Positions 1-6,300 of a stretch of DNA of 11,295 nucleotides are shown here, in pieces. Both the position numbers and the translations under genes were made by a program. Origin of the DNA: an uncultured Bacteroidales bacterium (GTDB lineage: Bacteria; Bacteroidota; Bacteroidia; Bacteroidales; UBA932); contig CAKVDS010000057.1 in NCBI GenBank assembly GCA_934726455.1, positions 1 to 11,295 of the forward strand. The letters run 5' to 3'. Each line of letters starts with the position of its first letter. The first letter of the stretch is position 1. The notes beneath the pieces are model-generated. The model ran no database searches. It was not told where the DNA came from and worked only from the letters and a program-made list of their open reading frames with translations.

Positions 1-230
1 TGTGCATAGCACTGGTGGCTCACGTCAAACACCAGTTTGTCCACAGGGGCATTGAAAACATAGTGGAGGGCCACGGTAGCCTCGACGAAACCGAGATTCG
101 GTCCCACATGTCCCCCATGCCTGCTCACACGGCTGAGCACAGCCTGCCTTGTCTCATCGGCAACCGCTTTGAGCGCCTCAATATCCAGCCCTTTCAAGTC
201 CGCTGGCGACTTTATCTTCTCTATGTACAT
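1..230 (-). CDS. dxs: DXS-family enzyme (1-deoxy-D-xylulose-5-phosphate synthase), N-terminal fragment
   Basis: The first 76 codons of a minus-strand gene that runs off the window. Translation begins MYIEKIKSPADLKGL and continues with the motif GGHVGPNLGFVEATVALHYV and then DKLVFDVSHQCY, which is the thiamine-diphosphate-binding N-terminal region of DXS. DXS condenses pyruvate with glyceraldehyde-3-phosphate to make the precursor of isoprenoids, thiamine and pyridoxal in the cytosol. Two details differ from the usual DXS motifs GGHxGxxLG and DVGHQAY: here they read GGHVGPNLG and DVSHQCY. This suggests the DXS-like paralogue found in some anaerobes rather than the main housekeeping copy (inference). 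The ATG at 230 follows the previous stop codon (235-233) by 2 nt, so translation is probably coupled to the CMD-cupin gene. No clear Shine-Dalgarno sequence is present. DXS-family identity is strong; the exact reaction is uncertain because about seven eighths of the protein is outside. Confidence 0.82.
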   Translation of the reverse strand, partial: MYIEKIKSPADLKGLDIEALKAVADETRQAVLSRVSRHGGHVGPNLGFVEATVALHYVFNAPVDKLVFDVSHQCYA

Positions 231-232
231 GT

Positions 233-1300
233 TTACAAGTTTAAATATTGTTCATCACTTACCGGTTCCAGCCACTCGTTCGAGACTTCACCATCTCCAG
301 TGGCAACATGGGTCGCAATATGCTGGAACCACGAATCTTTCTGTGCCCCGTGCCAGTGCTTCACACCTTCCGGAATGTCAATGACATCACCGACCTTGAG
401 CGGAACGGCTGCCTTTCCCCACTCCTGATACCAGCCCCTGCCGCTGACACAGATGAGGATCTGCCTGGCTCCGTGGTGGATATGCCAGTTGTTGCGGCAT
501 CCCGGCTCAAACGTGACATTGCTCATCGGAAGGGCTGAGGGCTCTCCCGTGCCGAGATTCTTCGGGGAAAGCGGCGCAAGGAAACTGTCACCGGTGAAGA
601 ACTGCGAGTAAGCTGTATTCGGATTCCCTTCAGGCCAGTCTCCGGCGCAGGCGTCAGCAGCGGAGTCGCACTGGCTCAGGCCGTTCTCACTCAAGAAACG
701 GCACAGTTCTTCTATCTGCTGAGGACTGTTGCCCATACGCACAGCTCCTGCCTTGTGGGATGCGAGCTGGGGAGCAACGCCCTTGAGTGCCGATAGCGCA
801 GCGACGGTGACAATTTCACGGTCGGCGGCAGAGAGCAAATCCCCGGCAAAAATGTCACCGAACAGATGGGATTTGAGATAATAATCAATCTGAGGGCAGA
901 AATCATAGGAAAAAGGTGCCCCGGACATGAGTGTCTGGTTCTTCACACCAAGCTCATAGGCTTTCTGTGCATCATCCCATTCAGCAGGCCGGACCCACTC
1001 ACGTCCCTCGTTCCAGCCGGGATTGCCGTTTTCGAGAACCTTTGACAGGACACCGAGGGCGTTGAGAGAACGCGGGAAGCCTGTGTAGGCATACAACTGC
1101 GAAAAAGCCTCCTTGATCTCATTGATCGTCACCCCTGCATCAAGTGCATCCTTTAGTGCAGGAGCAAGCCTTTCCAAATCTCCCTGTGCCTCCAAGGCCG
1201 CAATGGTGCCGAGGTGCTTCTGACGATCAGTCAGAACTTGTGCGTGAATTGAAGTAGACATGGTAACTACAGTTAATATACTTAATATCAATGATTTCAT
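233..1300 (-). CDS. Exported carboxymuconolactone decarboxylase-family / cupin fusion protein
   Basis: A 355-aa protein. Residues 1-20 form a signal peptide with a hydrophobic core ending SIHA, so export to the periplasm is likely. Residues about 25-110 match a CMD (AhpD-like) repeat with the characteristic LYAYTGFPRSLNAL. A second CMD-like repeat spans about 135-205 (REIVTVAALSALKG). No CxxC peroxidatic pair is present, so this is not an AhpD disulfide reductase. Residues about 255-345 are a cupin: candidate metal ligands are H273, H275, Q280 and H315 or H317, with Gln in place of the usual Glu of cupin motif 1. This arrangement recalls Mn-binding small cupins. The substrate is unknown. CMD-cupin fusions are common beside AraC regulators in Bacteroidetes. 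The ATG at 1300 overlaps the AraC stop codon by 4 nt (ATGA), and the DXS-like gene starts 2 nt after its own stop, so it sits in the middle of an operon. Confidence 0.88.
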   Translation of the reverse strand: MKSLILSILTVVTMSTSIHAQVLTDRQKHLGTIAALEAQGDLERLAPALKDALDAGVTINEIKEAFSQLYAYTGFPRSLNALGVLSKVLENGNPGWNEGREWVRPAEWDDAQKAYELGVKNQTLMSGAPFSYDFCPQIDYYLKSHLFGDIFAGDLLSAADREIVTVAALSALKGVAPQLASHKAGAVRMGNSPQQIEELCRFLSENGLSQCDSAADACAGDWPEGNPNTAYSQFFTGDSFLAPLSPKNLGTGEPSALPMSNVTFEPGCRNNWHIHHGARQILICVSGRGWYQEWGKAAVPLKVGDVIDIPEGVKHWHGAQKDSWFQHIATHVATGDGEVSNEWLEPVSDEQYLNL

Positions 1301-2193
1301 ATCAATGGTGTATTACGGAAATCAGATGGGGTGCGGCCGGTGCGGGCCTTGAAGAAACGGACGAAATGCTGTGGGTACTCAAAGCCGAGCCTGCGGCTGA
1401 CAAGGGCGATGCTGAGGCTCTCGTCCTGAAGCAGACCCTTGGCGGCAGTGAGGAGACGGTCATTGATGATGTCCTTGGCAGTCCTTCCTGTCTCGGTCTT
1501 GACCAGTTCTCCGAAATACTTCGGGGAGTAGCAGCATTTGTCGGCGAAATAACCCACTGACGGGAGACCTTCGGATTCAGCCATACCGGCAATGTACTCG
1601 TCGAGCATGCACATGAATTTCTTGACAACCGAGTTGTTGATCTCTTCCCGGGTGATGAACTGACGGTCATAAAAGCGCAGACAATAGTTCAGCAACAACT
1701 CTATGTTGCTTACTATCAGCTCGCGCGTGTGTTTGTCAATCGAGTGGTGCAACTCCTGCCGGATCATCGACAGAACCCCACGGAAAATCTCGATCTCCTC
1801 AACAGAAAGATGCAGTGCCTCGTTGGAAGTATAGTCGAAAAACTCGTAGCGGGAAATGTTCTTGCCGAGATTCGTACGGTTCAAAAAGTCAGGGTGAAAC
1901 AGCAGTGCGGTGAATTTAGGCCCGGGCACATCGGGATTCGGCTCCACCTTCACGCTCTGTCCGGGCGCGAAACTCGTGACCGTCATCTCATCAAAATCGT
2001 ATGGAGTGCGTCCATACGAGAGTTTGCAGCCTTTGTTCTCCTTGAGAAACAGGGCGTACACCCCGTAGTGCAGGGTGTGCTCTTCCATCTGGTAAAGACT
2101 CTCCACCCGCGCGACAGAGACGAGAGGGTGAAGCGTCTCCAGGCCATAGATGTCATTGAAAGCCTGTACGGTATTTATGTAGATGTCTTTCAT
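1297..2193 (-). CDS. AraC-family transcriptional regulator
   Basis: A 298-aa protein. Residues about 1-180 form an AraC-type ligand-sensing half with no strong motif that names a ligand (VEPNPDVPGPKFTALLFHPDFL is typical of Bacteroidetes AraC members). Residues about 195-295 hold the two helix-turn-helix motifs: SVGYFADKCCYSPKYFGEL near 212-230, then SIALVSRRLGFEYPQHFVRF near 261-280, followed by the family signature FFKARTGRTPSDFR. It should bind DNA as an activator or repressor. It is the first gene of the unit, overlaps the CMD-cupin start by 4 nt, and so probably controls that gene and the DXS-like gene as well as itself (inference). The ATG at 2193 was chosen because a TAnnTTTG-like element lies only 17 nt upstream, leaving no room for a longer protein. 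No frameshift or missing part is visible. Confidence 0.93.
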   Translation of the reverse strand: MKDIYINTVQAFNDIYGLETLHPLVSVARVESLYQMEEHTLHYGVYALFLKENKGCKLSYGRTPYDFDEMTVTSFAPGQSVKVEPNPDVPGPKFTALLFHPDFLNRTNLGKNISRYEFFDYTSNEALHLSVEEIEIFRGVLSMIRQELHHSIDKHTRELIVSNIELLLNYCLRFYDRQFITREEINNSVVKKFMCMLDEYIAGMAESEGLPSVGYFADKCCYSPKYFGELVKTETGRTAKDIINDRLLTAAKGLLQDESLSIALVSRRLGFEYPQHFVRFFKARTGRTPSDFRNTPLI

Positions 2194-2210
2194 TCAACCG
2201 TAATTTTCTG

Positions 2211-2218
2211 CAAAAATA
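2211..2218 (-). promoter_or_regulatory. Possible -7 element for the AraC regulator
   Basis: Read on the minus strand, the octamer TATTTTTG fits the Bacteroidetes -7 consensus TAnnTTTG, with its 3' end 17 nt before the AraC ATG. No TTG is found 19-21 nt upstream, so the assignment rests on one element and a very short leader. An activator-dependent promoter would fit a weak -33, but this is inference. Confidence 0.35.
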
Positions 2219-2319
2219 CGGCGATTTTATGATTGCCGGTATACCCTCAGTCCGGAACATATTACCCCGAATCCGTTTTTGTCAGAGGATAAGACCATTG
2301 ACCGGTTGGGCACGGGATC

Positions 2320-2337
2320 TGTTTATTGCAATAAACA
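2320..2337. promoter_or_regulatory. 18-bp perfect palindrome, operator-like (site 1)
   Basis: TGTTTATTGCAATAAACA reads identically on both strands. It shares both outer heptamers (TGTTTAT and ATAAACA) with the site at 2353-2370, and the two centres are 33 bp apart, about three helical turns. This is the layout of a pair of binding sites for a dimeric repressor or activator. I cannot name the regulator. It lies upstream of a predicted plus-strand promoter and 127 bp upstream of the AraC start codon. Confidence 0.6.
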
Positions 2338-2351
2338 ATTTTCATCGAAAT

Positions 2352-2382
2352 TTGTTTATCGTGATAAACAGTGCTATATTCG
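2352..2382 (+). promoter_or_regulatory. Predicted plus-strand Bacteroidetes promoter without an obvious gene
   Basis: TTG at 2352-2354 is followed after exactly 20 nt by TATATTCG at 2375-2382, seven of eight matches to TAnnTTTG. The spacing is ideal. Downstream there is only a 26-codon reading frame starting at 2392 (MKTWTRLPGY and onward) that runs into the 3' end of the oppositely oriented AlkD-like gene. The promoter therefore either makes a short or antisense transcript or is left over from a deleted gene. Confidence 0.45.
2353..2370. promoter_or_regulatory. 18-bp near-perfect palindrome, operator-like (site 2)
   Basis: TGTTTATC-GT-GATAAACA has 8-bp arms around a 2-bp centre. It sits between the -33 and -7 elements of the predicted plus-strand promoter (2352-2382), the classic place for a repressor site. 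Together with site 1 it suggests tight control of whatever that promoter serves. Confidence 0.6.
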
Positions 2383-2417
2383 TGTCAAAAAATGAAAACA
2401 TGGACTCGGCTCCCGGG

Positions 2418-3173
2418 TTACATCCTCAACCAGCGCTGCCGCTCCGGTTCGGGGAGTTTCTCGATGGCGTAGCGCAATGTGGTCCGCGACATCTTCCCGT
2501 GGTTCAATGACAGGTATCCTTCGAGCGCTTCCGGGCTTTTCTTGCCCATCTCCCGCAGCATCCAGCCGACAGCCTTGTGGATAAGGTCGTGAGGGTGGGG
2601 GAGAAGCATGTCAGAGATGCGTATCAAGTCATCAAATTCTCCTGCGCGTATCAGCATCCAGTTGGTCACAACCGCGATGCGCTGATCCCACAGGTTGTCG
2701 CTTGCGGCGAGGGAATAGAGTATCTGCCGGGACGGCATGGTCCCGTCGGGCAGCGGATTCAGGAGGAAATTGCCAAGAATCTTGGGACAGCTAATGTCGA
2801 CAAGATCCCAGTTGTTGGCTTGATGAGAATGTGCTAGGTAAAAATCCGCCACTTCCTTTCTGCGCGCCGAAGCCTTGACGGACAATCGGGTTCTTTTCCC
2901 AAGACAGCCCTGCATCTGCTCGACCAGCAGGAGGAAGCCGCAGAGTCTTATCTCGTGCCATTCCGAGGCAAGCAACTCCTCTATGTCTTGCAGCTCAATG
3001 CCTTTTCCCACAGCCTTGACGACACTGCGGGTCTGTGGACATCTGATGCCGAGGAACTTGTCTCCTTCACCATATTCCCCGCCGCCCGTCTTGAAAAACC
3101 TCGAAAGGAACCCGCTCTGCACCGGGTCCCGCATCGAGGTCATCAAGTCGATTATTTCCTGCGCTTTTGTCAT
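2418..3173 (-). CDS. AlkD-like DNA alkylation repair protein (HEAT-repeat glycosylase)
   Basis: A 251-aa protein counted from the ATG at 3173. The family excises bulky or positively charged N-alkylated purines without base flipping. The opening FLSRFFKTGGGEYGEGDKFL followed by GIRCPQTR is typical. In this numbering the NNWDLVD motif places W122 and D126 four residues apart, R165 lies in LWDQRIAV, and W204 lies in KAVGWMLREMGKKSPEAL. These correspond to the Trp109, Asp113 and Trp187 positions known from Bacillus cereus AlkD (correspondence by eye). The length is normal. A reading frame could begin six codons earlier (3191), but that codon overlaps the -7 promoter element and lies upstream of the expected transcript start, so 3173 is preferred. 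It has its own promoter and the next gene upstream ends about 200 bp away, so it seems monocistronic. Confidence 0.9.
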   Translation of the reverse strand: MTKAQEIIDLMTSMRDPVQSGFLSRFFKTGGGEYGEGDKFLGIRCPQTRSVVKAVGKGIELQDIEELLASEWHEIRLCGFLLLVEQMQGCLGKRTRLSVKASARRKEVADFYLAHSHQANNWDLVDISCPKILGNFLLNPLPDGTMPSRQILYSLAASDNLWDQRIAVVTNWMLIRAGEFDDLIRISDMLLPHPHDLIHKAVGWMLREMGKKSPEALEGYLSLNHGKMSRTTLRYAIEKLPEPERQRWLRM

Positions 3174-3188
3174 CGGTATTATCTCGCG

Positions 3189-3219
3189 CAAAGGTAGCCA
3201 TTAAAAGCCTTCCCTGCAA
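3189..3219 (-). promoter_or_regulatory. Promoter of the AlkD-like gene
   Basis: On the minus strand TTG (3219-3217) is followed after exactly 20 nt by TACCTTTG (3196-3189), a perfect match to the Bacteroidetes -33/-7 consensus. The expected transcript start is near 3183, giving a leader of about 10 nt before the ATG at 3173. This decides between the two candidate start codons. Confidence 0.75.
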
Positions 3220-3229
3220 ACCGAGGACT

Positions 3230-3356
3230 GTCGCTACCGCATTCCTTGCAGGCCTTCGCCGGGCGTCTTCGCTGACGCGCCGCCGCTCTCCGGGAAATCG
3301 CTTTCCGACTTTGCGCGGTAAGTCAGGACAAACAGAGCGCAGGTAGCGGCGACGGA
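3230..3356. other. GC-rich intergenic segment with nested inverted repeats
   Basis: The outer arms are CGCTACC (3232-3238) and GGTAGCG (3342-3348), a 7-bp inverted repeat that can close the segment. Inside are smaller hairpins such as GCGTC-TTCGCT-GACGC and an imperfect CGGGAAA/TTTCCG pair. The segment is visibly richer in G+C than the helicase gene next to it. It lies between the helicase stop and the AlkD promoter. It may be an interspersed repeat, a structured RNA or a transcription barrier; nothing coding is convincing. A reading frame on the minus strand through it looks like a shadow rich in Arg and Pro. Confidence 0.35.
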
Positions 3357-3391
3357 TTTGCTCCTGTCGCGCGTGCAAGTTCTTGCAGAAG

Positions 3392-6300
3392 TCACGTTTT
3401 ACGGAAAGTCAAATCAGGAAGAATGATTAACACTTCTTTCCGATTAGGCTCTTGACTGCCCTCCACAGATTCGTCATACCGCCAAAATACCTGAAATCTG
3501 ACTTTGGCGTCAGTTGGAACATATCCTTTGGATGCCATTTTTGCGAGTTTCTCACGGAACGAGGCAGAAAATTTCAGAATTTTCCTGTGGTGTCCTCCGA
3601 TTTCTGCAGAAAGAAAATCGCCATCGAGATCAAGAGCTGAGCCGGAATGCAGCCGTTGCAGGAAATCCTGATTGCTCTTGAACATATCAAGTACGACATC
3701 CCGATGGCAAAGCTGCATCAGGATCTCTTCTGGCGTTCCGTATATTGAATTGTCTTTGACCACTATGTTCCGGGAGACTTCATCTGTGAACATGTTTGTA
3801 TCATCAAAATGCAAGGAGAGGTTGTTCTTGGCCCTGGTTATCCCTACATAAATCATACGCCGTTCCTTGTCGGTGACATTATGGAGCCCTTTCAATGAGA
3901 TGTATACGTTGTCGTATTCGCAACCTTTGGCCTTGTGGATTGTGGAGACGACTACCTCTGAGTCTTCAGTTCTTGTGAAATCCTCAAGTTGGGACTCCAA
4001 TAGATAATTTTCAAAATCAGTGATGTATTTACGGTCAGGATATTCCTCGTTGAATGCAGCCAGGCAGTTCTCAAGCAAATAGATGCATTCGCTGTCACAG
4101 AAGTGCCTGCGCACCAAATCGGCTGATTTTGACCATTCCGAGTTGCCAATACAGGCTGAATTATATTCCCGTAATGAGTCAAGAAAACATCTGAATTCGG
4201 CGATGTCTGACAGTTGAAAGCCTTCTTTGGATTGGACAAGGCGTGCCTTCCGTCCTGATTTGTTAAGCAGGGCCGAGATGATCAAGGCATTATCGTTTGT
4301 AGCGGTAAGTACGCAGACTGTCCCGGAATGTTTATCGGACAGAATCTCCTCTACAATTGCCTGTTCGTAATCGGCGGTGGTGTGCCTGACCAGACGCACG
4401 TATCCGTGTTCCTCTCTTTTTCCTATGATAGGGGCGGATTTCAGGCGGTTTGATATTTCCTTTACGTAGGTGTTTGCAAGGGAAATGACAGCTCTGGAAC
4501 TGCGGAAATTATCAAGCATATTATAGACCGTGGCACCGTATTCCGTTATTATGGATTTCATGTTCCCGGAATCTGAGCCGCGGAACTCGTAGATGTTCTG
4601 GTCATCATCTCCGACAGCGATGAGCCTCATATCCTCATTGCATCGGATAAGTTCCTTGACCAAAGCAAATTCATGCTTGCCTAGATCCTGTGCCTCATCT
4701 ATGACGAGAATGGACTTGGTTATCCTGCTCTTTTCCACAATGCCGGAACGAATCCCATCCACAGCATCTGCGACAACATGCTCAGAACTCTCTACCGAAC
4801 CTTTTCTTCCAAGGATGTCAAATGAATATGAGTGAAAAGTCTTGATTTCGACATATTCAGCGGCATTGCCTATCAGATTCTTGAGTCTTTTCTTGAACTC
4901 TGCTGCTGCCGCCCTTGAGAAAGTCAGCATCAGAAGCTGTTCCGACTTGACATCCTCCAAAAGGATCAACGAGGCCAATTTGCGGACAAGGACGTATGTC
5001 TTGCCGCTTCCCGGTCCGGCCGGGACCACAATGAATCTTGACACGCTGTCATTAATTATGTCAGACTGTGTGCCGGTCAAGTTGCCGAACAGTTCATCGT
5101 ACTTTTTGTCGCTGATGTTACGGTCGAGTCTTTTCGTCTCTTTCGAATCAAAGTATTTCTTGATGAAGGCTTTGAAATCCAGCATGAAATAGTCATGGAC
5201 ATATTCCATTGCCCGTCTTTTGTCGGACACCATCATGTTCGCGTACTTTCCGATGATGTGGATCTGCTGAATCCGCTGTTTATAGAAATCATCCAGATTG
5301 TGGTAGTCGTCTTTTTTGTATCGGCATTTGTTGTCTTTGAGCCGCTCTATCTGCAATTTGTTGTACAAAATCATGAAACCTCCTTCCAGATTCATGATGC
5401 CGGTCTTGGCAAGGAACAGAAGAGCCTCCTCTGCCATCTCTATATCTGCTTTCTCCAGAAAGAGATTGCTGCCATTGTAGTCTTCGATAAGGCCGGCGAT
5501 AGAGAAACAAACTTTTACTTCTTCTCCTTCTTCCGGACTGTCGCCACTGAAACGGTTCATGACGAACGATGCTATGGAGTTCCGTGCAGAAAGCCGTCTT
5601 TCGAGGTCTGCAGATGGAATCTTAAGCGTGACTTGAATATAATCGTCTGTGACAGAATGTTTTTCAATATAGTGTCTTATCGTCCAGAAAAACAAGATTG
5701 TACGGATGTCCTTTACGGTGGATTTTGAAATTCCCGAAGCGATTGCTTTCTCGTTGAGCTCTTTTAAACTGAATTTATTGTACTCTCCGATGATAGTACG
5801 GGCAAGAAATTTCTCCAGCTGGACGTAACTGTTGAACTTTTTGAGTTGCCGCAGCCGGAGGTAGGCAGTCATATCATCGTCTTTTGCAAGGATTCCGGCC
5901 ACTCGCATCTTCTCGACGATGCTGATTACTTTACGTGTTTCAATGCCGAGCATGTCCGAAAGATAGTCAATGCGTGACTCGGCTTCGGCAGTCCCGGCAC
6001 GGGAACGGCTACGTTCCGATATCAAAGACTTGATGATTCTTTTTGCATCCAGTTTGTCATTTTCAGTGAAGTCAGGACATTGTTCTATCCTCAGTGAAGC
6101 CTCCTCCATATTCTTTGGGACGATACTCGTCGCGAATATCCTTGGGCTGTTCATCCCGCGCTTCAAATAACCGGCTGTTTCTAAAGCACCGATCGCGCTC
6201 TTGATTTTGGTCTCCACGTCCCTTATTTCTTCCCAACCTGCTTTTCTCGCTATTTCCAAAGCGGAGATGTAAATAGTATCGTGTTTTGCCGTCAGCTTTT

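Noticed and set aside
1302..1670. Second minus-strand frame of 122 codons inside the AraC gene
   Set aside because: Out-of-frame shadow of the HTH-coding region; composition rich in Ser, Thr and Pro with no motif.
2383..2417. T-rich tract after the AlkD-like stop as an intrinsic terminator
   Set aside because: The T-run (minus strand) lacks a stable stem directly before it; the best pairing is three base pairs.
2392..2472. Short plus-strand reading frame starting MKTWTRLPGY downstream of the orphan promoter
   Set aside because: Only 26 codons, and most of it is antisense to the conserved 3' end of the AlkD-like gene, so the sequence is explained by that gene.
3067..3378. Minus-strand frame of 103 codons covering the AlkD promoter and the GC-rich gap
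   Set aside because: Arg-rich composition without domain features; it overlaps a well-supported promoter and the true AlkD start.
3373..3386. TGCAAG-TT-CTTGCA palindrome just after the helicase stop, as a terminator
   Set aside because: Only a 2-nt centre and no T-run on the minus strand; too weak to call.
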